64,000 nucleotides of DNA from Flavobacterium terrisoli (GTDB taxonomy: Bacteria; Bacteroidota; Bacteroidia; Flavobacteriales; Flavobacteriaceae). A model generated the notes under the pieces. That model saw only the letters and a list, made by a program, of their open reading frames with translations, ran no database searches and was not told the origin of the DNA. Positions 9,291-18,388 of this stretch are shown in pieces. The stretch is taken from contig NZ_JARGNA010000004.1 in the NCBI RefSeq assembly GCF_030167905.1, positions 1 to 64,000 of the forward strand. Direction: 5' to 3'. The position numbers and the translations under genes were made by a program. How positions within the stretch are numbered: position 1 is the first letter of the stretch; each line of letters begins with the position of its first letter.

Positions 9291-10754
9291 ATGATTATGA
9301 AAAATATAATAAATAATAGATTAATAGTACTACTTATTCTTGCTTTAAGCTTAACGGCTTGTGAAGATGATTTGAATGTTGATCCAAATGACGTTATAGA
9401 AGTCGATGATTTTTTAAGTGATCCTAACAATGCTGTCCAATTAGTGAATGGAGTTTATAGTAAACAGTTGGATTACAATATGTATTCCTTTTCATGGATT
9501 GGAATAACCAGCATTACCTCTGATGATGCTGATAAAGGTTCTACACCAACTGATACAGGTTCAGATAAAAACAAAATGGATAATCTGACCTTCAGCAAAA
9601 CCGATATTTCATTCAGCGATGTTTGGGAAGGCCGATATCAGGCTATCGGTAGAGCTAATACCGCGCTTTTTTACCTGGATCAATTTGCTATAGATCAAGC
9701 CCTGAAGGACCGGTATATTGGTGAAGTTAAATTTTTAAGAGCCTTGTTTTACTTTGATTTGGTAAGATGTTTTGGAGGAGTGCCATTAGTAACCTCTAAG
9801 ATTGATATTAATGATTCCGAAGCCATAAACAATATTGTTTATGTGAGAAAAACAAAAGAAGAAACCTATGCACAGATTGAAGCAGATTTATTAGACGCTA
9901 TAAACAGATTACCTCTTAAAGGCGAATATGGTTCAAGTGACTTGGGAAGGGCTTCGAAAGGTGCTGCTCAGGCACTTTTGGCAAAAGCCTATTTATACCA
10001 AAATAAATGGCAGCAAGCTTATGATATGGCAGGAGAAGTAATAGCTTCAAGTCAGTATTCTCTTCTTCCAAATTATGAAAACGTCTGGAGAGAAGTAGGG
10101 GAAAATGGATCAGAATCTGTCTATGAAGTGCAGGCAACGCTTACAAAAGGGTTGGTAGACTATACCAATGTTCAGGGACCAAGAGGAACACCTGATTTAG
10201 GCTGGGGCTTTAATACACCATCAATATCATTGGTTAATTCCTATGAAATCGGTGATTTGAGAAAAGCGGCAACGGTAATGTTTGTCCCTTCTGTTCTTTG
10301 GGACGGATTTATTGCTCCAACAACATGGAATAACCCAAGATACAATTATAAAGCCTATCAAAGCAGCATTATTGAATCGTGGGATGGCAATAAGGGCAAC
10401 ACTGCTAAAAACCTTCGAATTTTAAAATTTAGTGATGTGCTTTTGATAAGAGCTGAGGCAGGCTTCCATATCGGAATGCTTACAGAGGCAGCAGAAAGAA
10501 TATCCGATATAAGAGTTAGAGCCGGTCTGTCATCGGTAACTTCAGTGACATTAGAATCAATCCTTAAAGAAAGAAGAGCTGAAATGGCCATGGAACATGA
10601 CAGATGGTTTGACCTAGTTAGAACCGGACAGGCTCAGGCTGCTATGGCAGCAGATGGAAAAACATTCATGGTTGGGGTTCATGAATTGTTCCCAATTCCC
10701 CAAGATCAGATTGTTGCCAGCGCTAACAGGCTGACACAAAATCCAGGTTATTAA
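9291..10754 (+). CDS. SusD/RagB-family surface glycan-binding lipoprotein
   Basis: A 487-residue lipoprotein that caps the SusC barrel and binds glycan at the cell surface. Signal peptide with lipobox LTAC (Cys24). The N-terminal SusD-like part includes NDVIEVDDFLSDPNNAVQLV. TPR-type helices follow (RFLRALFYFDLVRCFGGVPL, in the family-typical form). The C-terminal RagB/SusD domain shows ERRAEMAMEHDRWFDLVRTG and ends with HELFPIPQDQI...NPGY, the standard family ending. The ATG at 9297 two codons inside is an equally possible start. It follows susC by 4 nt. Confidence 0.96.
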   Translation: MIMKNIINNRLIVLLILALSLTACEDDLNVDPNDVIEVDDFLSDPNNAVQLVNGVYSKQLDYNMYSFSWIGITSITSDDADKGSTPTDTGSDKNKMDNLTFSKTDISFSDVWEGRYQAIGRANTALFYLDQFAIDQALKDRYIGEVKFLRALFYFDLVRCFGGVPLVTSKIDINDSEAINNIVYVRKTKEETYAQIEADLLDAINRLPLKGEYGSSDLGRASKGAAQALLAKAYLYQNKWQQAYDMAGEVIASSQYSLLPNYENVWREVGENGSESVYEVQATLTKGLVDYTNVQGPRGTPDLGWGFNTPSISLVNSYEIGDLRKAATVMFVPSVLWDGFIAPTTWNNPRYNYKAYQSSIIESWDGNKGNTAKNLRILKFSDVLLIRAEAGFHIGMLTEAAERISDIRVRAGLSSVTSVTLESILKERRAEMAMEHDRWFDLVRTGQAQAAMAADGKTFMVGVHELFPIPQDQIVASANRLTQNPGY

Positions 10755-10796
10755 AATGAACATTAATATTAATCCAAACATTAAATATTTTAAATT

Positions 10797-11705
10797 ATGA
10801 AAACAAACAAGATTTTATTTTCCGCATTTGCTTTAAGTGTTGCTTTTGCATCATTTACAAGTTGTAGTAGTGATTCTTCGTCATTACCGCCAATTGGAGG
10901 CTATAACAATGCAGACGAGGTTGCAGCATTATCCTTAAAAGCTTACTGGCCATTAGACGGAAACGGAAATGAAACCGTTTCAAATACACCACCTTCAGTT
11001 ACTCAAAGTGTTACCTGGGTGGATGGACAAAAAGGTCAGGCAGCTCAATTTAATTTAGGCTGGTTAAAATATCCGGCAATTTCAAATATCACCGGATTGT
11101 CTGGAAGTATTTCTATTTCGTGCTGGGCGAAAATTTCAAATACAAAACTGGTTGATGGTGGCCCAAGCCATATTTCACCATTAATTTCTTTTACCGGAGG
11201 AGATAATGCCAATATTGGTAACTTATCTTTATTTGGTAATACACACGGATTAGTTTCCAGCGATTCTATTCAGGTTAAAGCGGAATACCATTTTAAAATG
11301 CCTGACGGAGTTTCTTCTTTTAACGGAGACTGTATCAACATGATCAAACAAGAGCCTTGGATGGATGCAACCCATACTTGGGCTGCTAATAAAATTGGCG
11401 GACAATGGGCTCATATTGTTTGGGTTTGGGATGCAACAAATGCCAACACCAGAATTTATGTAAACGGTGCTAAAATTTCTAATTCAGCATGGGAAAGCAG
11501 AAACAATGGAGATCCTATGCCATTTGATTTGTTTGAACCAACTCAGACAATCATTGGAGCGACGCCTTCCGTAGCTGACGGGACAAACATTGAAACCTGG
11601 AATTCAGCACTCCAGGGCGGAGTGGACGAAGTAAGGGTTTTTAGTAAAACTTTGACTTTAGCTGAGATAGGTGCTTTATACCAATTAGAATTAGCTGGTA
11701 GATAA
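10797..11705 (+). CDS. LamG-like (concanavalin A fold) surface lipoprotein, third gene of the susCD unit
   Basis: A 302-residue lipoprotein: signal peptide with lipobox (FTSC, Cys23), then a Ser/Asp linker and one LamG/concanavalin A-like jelly roll. The jelly roll shows LKAYWPLDGNGNE near its start, GSISISCWAKIS in the middle, and GGQWAHIVWVWDATNANTRI plus GGVDEVRVFSKTLT near the end, all typical of LamG-like folds. Its position right after susD (42 nt) is where surface glycan-binding proteins (SusE/F position) sit, so glycan binding at the cell surface is the likely role. No catalytic motif is visible. Confidence 0.8.
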   Translation: MKTNKILFSAFALSVAFASFTSCSSDSSSLPPIGGYNNADEVAALSLKAYWPLDGNGNETVSNTPPSVTQSVTWVDGQKGQAAQFNLGWLKYPAISNITGLSGSISISCWAKISNTKLVDGGPSHISPLISFTGGDNANIGNLSLFGNTHGLVSSDSIQVKAEYHFKMPDGVSSFNGDCINMIKQEPWMDATHTWAANKIGGQWAHIVWVWDATNANTRIYVNGAKISNSAWESRNNGDPMPFDLFEPTQTIIGATPSVADGTNIETWNSALQGGVDEVRVFSKTLTLAEIGALYQLELAGR

Positions 11706-11717
11706 TCAAAAAAATAC

Positions 11718-11749
11718 AACCCCGGCAGTCATAACCAACTGCCGGGGTT
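11718..11749 (+). terminator. Strong GC-rich hairpin within PUL1
   Basis: A perfect 12-bp stem, AACCCCGGCAGT (11718-11729) with ACTGCCGGGGTT (11738-11749) and an 8-nt loop, is followed by TTATAT rather than a long T run. It probably ends most susC-susD-LamG transcripts, or stabilizes their 3' ends, while allowing some read-through into the hydrolase genes. Confidence 0.8.
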
Positions 11750-11781
11750 TATATAAAAGCAAGCCCATTTAAACATCAATC

Positions 11782-13152
11782 ATGAATTATATTCCCAAAA
11801 TACTATTTTCATTATCTTTTCTACTAATCTTCTGCTCTTTTTCTTGTTCGGATAAATCAACTGCGCAACCTGAAAATCCAATTCTTCTTACTGATGAAGA
11901 AATTCTCAACTTGGCCCAAAAAGATGCCTTAAAGTATTTTTGGGATTATGCTGAGACCAATTCAAAACTGGCACGCGAAAGATACCATACAGATGAACCG
12001 TTCGTTGATGAACATCTTGTGACCACAGGTGGTTCAGGATTTGGATTAATGACAATCCTTGTAGGTATTGAACGCGGCTTTGTTCCAAGAGGAGAAGCGG
12101 TGACCCGATTGACAACCGCGCTCACATTTCTTGAAAACGCAGACAGATTTCATGGGGCATGGCCACACTGGATCAACGGAACCAATGGTAATGTAGTTCC
12201 TTTTGGCACTGTAGATAACGGAGGAGACATAGTTGAAACCTCCTTTCTCTGCCAAGGATTAATCTGTATCAGGGAGTATTTTAAAAATGGCAACGCCGAA
12301 GAACAGGCTTTGGCATTAAAAGCGGATAACTTATGGAAAGGTGTTGAGTGGAGTTGGTATACCAAAGGCGAAAATGCAATGTATTGGCATTGGTCGCCAA
12401 ATTATGAATGGCAAATGAATTTTAAATTGGAAGGTTATAATGAATGTCTGATTACTTACATAATGGCCGCAGCTTCTCCAACGCATCCTATTCCTTCAGC
12501 AGCTTATCATGAAGGTTGGGCCAGAAGTGGTGCAATTGTGAGTCCGACTTCCGTTTATAATATTCCTATAATTTTTAAATACAATGGTACTGCATCAGTC
12601 GGACCAATGTTTTGGGCACATTATTCTTATTTAGGACTTGATCCCAGAGGTTTAACAGATCAATATGCCAATTATTGGAGTCTGACTCAGAATCATGCTA
12701 AAATCATGTATACTTATTGCGCTACAAATCCATTAGGTTGGATCGGATATGGCGAAAATTGCTGGGGCTTAACAGCCAGTTATTCCCGAAACTCCAATGG
12801 AACTGTTGGCTATTCAGCACATCAGCCCAACAATGACAGAGGCGTAATATCGCCAACGGCAGCTTTATCGGATTTTCCATATACGCCCGTAGAATCAATG
12901 AAAGCATTGCGTTTCTTTTATGAAAATGCAGAATGGAAAGACAGATTGATTGGCGTTGCCGGACCGTATGATGCCTTTTCGCCTCATCACGATTGGGTTA
13001 CCAAAAGATATTTGGCTATCGATCAGGGAACAATTGCTCCTATGATTGAGAATTATAGAACCGGGTTCTTGTGGAATTTATTCATGCAGGCTCCGGAAGT
13101 GCAAACGGGACTTCAGAATTTAGGATTTAGTTCCTCACAACACGGATTTTAA
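11782..13152 (+). CDS. Glucoamylase-like family lipoprotein (PF10091; GH144-like, candidate beta-glucanase)
   Basis: A 456-residue lipoprotein (lipobox SFSC, Cys22) with an all-alpha (alpha/alpha)6-barrel-type glycoamylase domain. Recognizable parts are DALKYFWDYAET near the start, the TTGGSGFGLM stretch, RFHGAWPHWINGTNG, VETSFLCQGLI, and YWHWSPNYEWQMN followed by GYNECLITYI. This is the family Pfam calls Glycoamylase (PF10091). Characterized relatives in Bacteroidota (Chitinophaga, Parabacteroides) are endo-beta-1,2-glucanases of GH144, so beta-glucan endo-cleavage is more likely than starch breakdown. The neighbouring GH3 would then finish the oligosaccharides. GH144 membership is from memory of the family, not a search. 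It lies first in a unit with the esterase-like and GH3 genes. Confidence 0.75.
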   Translation: MNYIPKILFSLSFLLIFCSFSCSDKSTAQPENPILLTDEEILNLAQKDALKYFWDYAETNSKLARERYHTDEPFVDEHLVTTGGSGFGLMTILVGIERGFVPRGEAVTRLTTALTFLENADRFHGAWPHWINGTNGNVVPFGTVDNGGDIVETSFLCQGLICIREYFKNGNAEEQALALKADNLWKGVEWSWYTKGENAMYWHWSPNYEWQMNFKLEGYNECLITYIMAAASPTHPIPSAAYHEGWARSGAIVSPTSVYNIPIIFKYNGTASVGPMFWAHYSYLGLDPRGLTDQYANYWSLTQNHAKIMYTYCATNPLGWIGYGENCWGLTASYSRNSNGTVGYSAHQPNNDRGVISPTAALSDFPYTPVESMKALRFFYENAEWKDRLIGVAGPYDAFSPHHDWVTKRYLAIDQGTIAPMIENYRTGFLWNLFMQAPEVQTGLQNLGFSSSQHGF

Positions 13153-13169
13153 GTATAAGCCTAATAGTT

Positions 13170-13868
13170 ATGAAGATTAAAATAGCACTTACTGTTTTCT
13201 TGATGACTCTCCCTTTTGTTGCCTTTTCACAGGAAATTAAAGGTTCTTTTTCTAAAGAAATCAAAATAAAACTGGAATTGAATTATATTCTTCAATTGCC
13301 TAAAAACCAAAAAGAAAAGTTTCCATTGATGGTTTTTCTGCATGGTTCAGGCGAAAGAGGAACCGATTTGGAATTGGTAAAAAGCCACAGTCCTTTTACC
13401 TATCAGCATTTGATTAATGCACCTATTGCGATATTGGCGCCACAATGTCCGGAAAATGTTTGGTGGGATACAGAAGCTTTATACCAATTGATAGTAGATA
13501 TTTCTGCAAAATACAATGTAGATAAATCAAGGATTTATTTAACCGGTCTCAGCATGGGCGGCTGGGGAACGTGGAAACTGGCAGAGGAACACCCGGAAAT
13601 GTTTGCTGCTGTAGCCCCGGTTTGTGCTCCAATAGACAGGATGATGTTATTTAATGCCGAAAAGCTTAAAGATACACCCATAAAAATATATCATGGTGCT
13701 TTGGACGATGTAGTTTCTCCAACACAATCGATAGACATGTATCAAAAACTGAAGGAAACAAATAAAACTGTGGAACTGATTATTTTTTCAAATGACAATC
13801 ACAACAGTTGGGATTCAACATATTCAAATCCTAAGTTTTACGAATGGTTATTAGCACAATACAAATAA
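13170..13868 (+). CDS. Secreted alpha/beta hydrolase (prolyl oligopeptidase/CE1-like esterase)
   Basis: A 232-residue periplasmic or secreted serine hydrolase with signal peptide cleaved after AFSQ. FLHGSGERG (about 56-64) is the oxyanion-hole region, GLSMGGWG carries the nucleophile Ser128, LDD (about 178-180) supplies the acid, and DNHNSWD carries His211. The pattern is that of PHB-depolymerase/CE1-type and prolyl-oligopeptidase-family proteins annotated as phospholipase/carboxylesterase. In a PUL this suggests removal of acyl groups from the glycan, which is inference. It follows the PF10091 gene by 17 nt and precedes the GH3 gene by 14 nt. Confidence 0.82.
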   Translation: MKIKIALTVFLMTLPFVAFSQEIKGSFSKEIKIKLELNYILQLPKNQKEKFPLMVFLHGSGERGTDLELVKSHSPFTYQHLINAPIAILAPQCPENVWWDTEALYQLIVDISAKYNVDKSRIYLTGLSMGGWGTWKLAEEHPEMFAAVAPVCAPIDRMMLFNAEKLKDTPIKIYHGALDDVVSPTQSIDMYQKLKETNKTVELIIFSNDNHNSWDSTYSNPKFYEWLLAQYK

Positions 13869-13882
13869 AATTAAGCGCACGA

Positions 13883-16183
13883 ATGAGACTTTATAGAAAC
13901 CTGATATTATCGTTTTTACTAATTACTTCTGTAGCTCTGGCGCAAAAGAAAACGCCTAAAGTGGCTATTGCTCCAAAGGAAATTTTTGTTTCCGATTTAT
14001 TGTCCAAAATGACTTTGGAGGAGAAAATCGGGCAGCTGAATTTGCCAACCTCAGGTGATATAACTACCGGTCAGGCAAACAGTTCCAATATTGCCAGAAA
14101 AATTGAAGAAGGAAAAGTCGGCGGATTGTTCAATATTAAATCCGTTCAGAAAATAAAAGAAGTTCAAAAGATTGCCGTTGAAAAAAGCCGCTTAAAAATC
14201 CCATTGCTTTTTGGGATGGATGTCATTCACGGATACGAAACCACATTCCCAATTCCACTTGGATTATCATGCACCTGGGATATGAATTTAATTAAAAAAA
14301 GTGCTCAGATTGCCGCTCAGGAATCCAGTGCCGATGGTATCACCTGGACATTCTCACCGATGGTCGATATCTCGCGCGATCCGCGATGGGGAAGGATTTC
14401 TGAAGGTTCCGGAGAAGATCCGTATCTCGGAAGTCAAATAGCCAAAGCAATGGTTCATGGTTACCAGGGCGATGATTTGAGTAAAAACAATACCATTTTG
14501 TCGTGTGTTAAGCACTTTGCGTTGTATGGCGCACCCGAAGGAGGAAGAGATTACAATACGGTCGACATGAGTAAAATCAGGATGTACAACGATTATCTTC
14601 CGCCTTATAAAGCCGCAGTTGATGCCGGTGCAGGTTCGGTAATGGCCTCGTTTAACGAAATTGATGGCATTCCGGCAACGGGAAACAAATGGTTGCTGAC
14701 AGACTTACTCAGAAAACAATGGGGTTTTAAAGGTTTTGTAGTAACCGATTACACAGGAATCAACGAAATGACCGAACATGGATTGGGTGATTTGCAGACG
14801 GTTTCTGCCTTGGCCTTGAATGCCGGCGTAGAAATGGATATGGTAGGTGAAGGCTTTTTGTTGACCTTAAAAAAATCTGTAGACGAAGGAAAAGTGACGA
14901 TTCAGCAAATTGACAACGCAGTCCGATTGATTTTAAATGCTAAATACGATTTGGGTTTGTTTCACGATCCCTTCAGATATTGCGATGTTAATCGCCCTAA
15001 AACTGAAATATTTACTTCCTCCAATAGGAGTGAAGCCCGAAAAATAGCGTCCCAGTCATTGGTTTTATTAAAAAATGAAAACCAGATATTACCCCTAAAG
15101 AAATCAGGAACAATAGCGCTTATTGGTCCATTGGCAGACGCCAAAGAAAATATGGCAGGAACTTGGAGTGTGGCAACCAAACAGGAAAATTCCGTTTCAC
15201 TACTGGATGGTCTAAAATCTGTGGTTGGGGTTTCTGCCAAAATATTATTCGCCAAAGGCAGCAATCTCGACTATGATGCTGTCTTTGAGGAAAAAGCTAC
15301 AATGTTTGGCAAAACACTGCACAGGGACAAAAGAACCAACGAAGAGTTGCTTTCTGAAGCGCTCAAAGCCGCTAACCAATCGGATGTGATTATTGCTGCA
15401 TTGGGCGAATCTGCCGAAATGAGTGGCGAATCCAGCAGCCGAACCAATCTGGAAATTCCACAAGCACAAAAAGATTTGCTCAGGGAATTATTAAAAACTG
15501 GAAAACCGGTCGTTTTGGTTTTGTTTGACGGTCGCCCATTGGTGATTACAGATGAAAATCAAACCGTTCCGGCCATTTTAAATGTTTGGTTTCCCGGTAG
15601 TGAAGCCGGTTATGCCATCGCCGATGTCCTGTTCGGAAACGAAAATCCATCGGGTAAGCTAACCACGACTTTCCCCAGAAGCGTTGGGCAACTACCGATT
15701 TACTACGCAGCCAAAAACACCGGAAGACCATTAGGAAACAAAGAAGGAAAATTCGAGAAATTTAAATCTAATTATTTAGACGAAAGAAACGAGCCTTTAT
15801 TTCCATTTGGTTTTGGCTTGAGTTATACCACTTTTGAGTATGCCAATCTGAAATTGTCTTCGGCCAAAATGAGATCAGGTGAAACCATTAAAGCGACGGT
15901 AGATATTACCAACACCGGGAATTTTGACGGTAAGGAAGTCGTTCAGCTCTATATCAGGGATTTGGTTGGTTCTGTAACCAGACCGATAAAAGAACTAAAA
16001 GGTTTTCAGAAAATCGATATTAAAAAAGGCGAGAAGCAAACCGTCACTTTTGAAATCTCTGTTGAAGATTTAAAGTTTTACAATTCTGATTTACAGTTTG
16101 TTGCAGAGCCCGGAGAATTTGAAGTTTTTATCGGAACCAATTCCGATACGACAAATAAAATAAAATTTGATTTGGTTAATTAG
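13883..16183 (+). CDS. bglX: GH3 beta-glucosidase (BglX-type), PUL1
   Basis: A 766-residue exo-acting beta-glucosidase that cuts glucose from beta-gluco-oligosaccharides. The start is at MRLYRN: the open frame extends 13 codons upstream but would overlap the previous gene and put residues before a clean signal peptide ending ALAQ. Domains: GH3 N-terminal TIM barrel with KHF and GRDYN; nucleophile Asp at about 289 in VVTDYTG; GH3 C-terminal alpha/beta sandwich with the probable acid/base Glu at about 516 in SGESSSR; then an FnIII-like domain (KEVVQLYIRD). Compared with the second GH3 at 39088 (VVSDWGS), the residues after the nucleophile differ, hinting at a different linkage preference. A terminator follows. 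Confidence 0.93.
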   Translation: MRLYRNLILSFLLITSVALAQKKTPKVAIAPKEIFVSDLLSKMTLEEKIGQLNLPTSGDITTGQANSSNIARKIEEGKVGGLFNIKSVQKIKEVQKIAVEKSRLKIPLLFGMDVIHGYETTFPIPLGLSCTWDMNLIKKSAQIAAQESSADGITWTFSPMVDISRDPRWGRISEGSGEDPYLGSQIAKAMVHGYQGDDLSKNNTILSCVKHFALYGAPEGGRDYNTVDMSKIRMYNDYLPPYKAAVDAGAGSVMASFNEIDGIPATGNKWLLTDLLRKQWGFKGFVVTDYTGINEMTEHGLGDLQTVSALALNAGVEMDMVGEGFLLTLKKSVDEGKVTIQQIDNAVRLILNAKYDLGLFHDPFRYCDVNRPKTEIFTSSNRSEARKIASQSLVLLKNENQILPLKKSGTIALIGPLADAKENMAGTWSVATKQENSVSLLDGLKSVVGVSAKILFAKGSNLDYDAVFEEKATMFGKTLHRDKRTNEELLSEALKAANQSDVIIAALGESAEMSGESSSRTNLEIPQAQKDLLRELLKTGKPVVLVLFDGRPLVITDENQTVPAILNVWFPGSEAGYAIADVLFGNENPSGKLTTTFPRSVGQLPIYYAAKNTGRPLGNKEGKFEKFKSNYLDERNEPLFPFGFGLSYTTFEYANLKLSSAKMRSGETIKATVDITNTGNFDGKEVVQLYIRDLVGSVTRPIKELKGFQKIDIKKGEKQTVTFEISVEDLKFYNSDLQFVAEPGEFEVFIGTNSDTTNKIKFDLVN

Positions 16184-16202
16184 TTTTATATGCACTTCGA
16201 GG

Positions 16203-16236
16203 AAAACCCTTTAGTCATTAGCTGAAGGGTTTTTTT
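16203..16236 (+). terminator. Terminator after the PUL1 GH3 gene
   Basis: AAAACCCTT (16203-16211) pairs with AAGGGTTTT (16225-16233) and is followed by T residues. It separates the PF10091-esterase-GH3 unit from the GH97-GH43 unit. Confidence 0.75.
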
Positions 16237-16278
16237 AAAAGTGGCAAGTTATTTCTATCTTTATCAAAAATATACCTT

Positions 16279-18378
16279 ATGAGAAATTTGTTAATCATCA
16301 CTTTACTTTTGTTCGCTTTTGGCCTCAATGCACAAACGATTCAATCACCTTCAAAAGAACTCACACTCGATTTTAAATTAACCGAAAAAGGAACGCCTGC
16401 TTATGCGTTGACCTATAAAAACAAACCAGTGGTTTTGAAAAGTCTTTTGGGAATTTATCTCAAAGCCGATACCGATTTGGCGTCCAATTTTAAAATAGAT
16501 AACGTTAAAATTGCTACTTTCAATGAAATATGGAAACCGGTTCTGGGTGAGCAATCTAACATTGTAAATCATTATAATGAATTGACCGTTGCCTTGTCCC
16601 AAATGGGAACCAACAGAAAGATGAATATCATCTTCAAAGTATATGATGAAGGCATGGCTTTTCGCTATGAATTTCCAAAGCAGGCTAACCTGAATTACTT
16701 TATCATATCCGATGAGAAGTCGGAATTTAACTTGGCCGGAAACCACAAAACATTCTGGATTCCTGGTGATTTTGACAGCCAGGAATATGCTTATAACGAA
16801 ACTTTATTATCCGAAATCAATACTGATAAAATCGATTTAAATAACGGAATCGGTTTAAAATCTATTGCCGGAAAACATGTGGTACAATCGCCATTAATGA
16901 TGAAAACTGCCGATAATTTGTACCTCAATATTTTTGAAGCAGCTGTTGTGAATTATCCAATAATGCACTTGGATTTAAATCCGGCTACCAATGCTTTGGT
17001 TTCCCGTTTGGTGCCCAATGCTATTGGTGACAAGGCCTATTTGCAAGCGCCATGTGTTTCACCTTGGCGTACAGTTATAGTCAGCGATGATGCCCGAGAT
17101 ATTGTAGGTTCCAAAATGATTTTAAACCTAAATGAGCCATCGAAAATTGCCGATACTTCCTGGATTAAACCAATGAAGTATGTTGGCATCTGGTGGGAAA
17201 TGCACGTTGGGAAATCAACCTGGGATTATGCCGGAAGTCAAAATGCCCAAAATACGGAATCAAGAGAATTAATCGCCAGTGGCAAACACGGCGCAACGAC
17301 AGCCAATACCAAAAGATACATAGATTTTGCGGCCAAACACGGTTTCGATGGTGTTTTAGTCGAAGGTTGGAATGCGGGTTGGGAAGATTGGTTTGGTAAC
17401 TGGAAAGAAGAGGTTTTCGATTTTACAACACCATATCCTGATTATAATTTGGCTGAAATCAATGCGTATGCCAAATCTAAAGGCGTTAAGATGATTATGC
17501 ACCACGAAACTTCGGGCTCGGTGGCGAATTATGAAAGACATTTGGACAGGGCGCTAAACCTGATGAAAGAATATGGTTATCCTGCAGCCAAATCGGGTTA
17601 TGTGGGCAGAATTATTCCGCGTGGTGAATTCCATGATGGACAAACCATGGTGAATCATTTCAACTTTGTTGCCAGAAGATTTGCCGATTATAAAATGATG
17701 GTCAACTCACACGAAAGTTCACGCCCTACAGGTTACAGCAGAACGTATCCAAATTATATCGCAGCTGAAGCGGCTCGTGGAAATGAGTTCAATGCCTGGA
17801 GTAACGGAAATCCGCCAATGCATGAAACGATTTTACCATTCACCAGATTATTAGGCGGACCAATGGATTATACACCGGGAATTTTTGAAGTAAAAATGAA
17901 TATTTATGACAAAACCAAAACCGCTCAGGTTCATACCACTTTGGCAAAGCAATTGGCCTTATATTTAACCATGTATTCACCATTACAAATGGCAGCCGAT
18001 TTACCGGAAAATTACGAGAAATATCCTGATGCATTCCAGTTTATCAAAGACGTAGCCGTGGATTGGCAGGAATCAAAATATTTGGAAGCCGAACCGGGAG
18101 ATTATTTGACTGTTGCCCGTAAGGACAAAAAATCAGAAAATTGGTTTTTAGGCGCTATTACGGATGAAAATCCTAGAAACACCGAAATCAAACTGGATTT
18201 TCTTTCACCCAATAAAAAATACAAAGCCATCATTTACCAAGATGGTAAAACCGCACATTGGGAGAAAAATCCAATCAACTATGAAATCAAAACGATGACC
18301 GTGACTTCCAAAACCAAGCTGAAACTAGTCTTGGCTGCCGGTGGCGGAACCGCTATCAGTTTTATGCCAATCAATTAA
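16279..18378 (+). CDS. GH97 alpha-glucosidase (SusB-type, inverting)
   Basis: A 699-residue periplasmic glycosidase with signal peptide ending LNAQ. The N-terminal beta-supersandwich domain (about 20-280) leads into a TIM barrel starting at KPMKYVGIWWEMHVG, with GFDGVLVEGWNAGWEDW, MHHETSG, NSHESSRPTG and GNEFNAW. The three glutamates at about 410, 479 and 503 have the same spacing (69 and 24) as Glu439, Glu508 and Glu532 of SusB. This points to the inverting alpha-glucosidase group rather than the retaining alpha-galactosidases. An alpha-glucosidase within a locus that otherwise looks beta-glucan-directed suggests a mixed or branched substrate. It is followed after 10 nt by the GH43 gene. Confidence 0.92.
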   Translation: MRNLLIITLLLFAFGLNAQTIQSPSKELTLDFKLTEKGTPAYALTYKNKPVVLKSLLGIYLKADTDLASNFKIDNVKIATFNEIWKPVLGEQSNIVNHYNELTVALSQMGTNRKMNIIFKVYDEGMAFRYEFPKQANLNYFIISDEKSEFNLAGNHKTFWIPGDFDSQEYAYNETLLSEINTDKIDLNNGIGLKSIAGKHVVQSPLMMKTADNLYLNIFEAAVVNYPIMHLDLNPATNALVSRLVPNAIGDKAYLQAPCVSPWRTVIVSDDARDIVGSKMILNLNEPSKIADTSWIKPMKYVGIWWEMHVGKSTWDYAGSQNAQNTESRELIASGKHGATTANTKRYIDFAAKHGFDGVLVEGWNAGWEDWFGNWKEEVFDFTTPYPDYNLAEINAYAKSKGVKMIMHHETSGSVANYERHLDRALNLMKEYGYPAAKSGYVGRIIPRGEFHDGQTMVNHFNFVARRFADYKMMVNSHESSRPTGYSRTYPNYIAAEAARGNEFNAWSNGNPPMHETILPFTRLLGGPMDYTPGIFEVKMNIYDKTKTAQVHTTLAKQLALYLTMYSPLQMAADLPENYEKYPDAFQFIKDVAVDWQESKYLEAEPGDYLTVARKDKKSENWFLGAITDENPRNTEIKLDFLSPNKKYKAIIYQDGKTAHWEKNPINYEIKTMTVTSKTKLKLVLAAGGGTAISFMPIN

Positions 18379-18388
18379 ACTTACTTTT

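Noticed and set aside
11906..12365. Several 69-71 codon frames antisense to the PF10091 gene
   Set aside because: Overlap the well-supported gene on the opposite strand; no start signal and no homology pattern.
13844..13882. N-terminal extension of the PUL1 GH3 gene into the hydrolase gene
   Set aside because: It overlaps the upstream gene by 25 nt and would place residues before a clean signal peptide at MRLYRN.
18341..18388. N-terminal extension of the GH43 gene
   Set aside because: It overlaps GH97 and lacks a signal peptide; MKHRIAL at 18389 has one.
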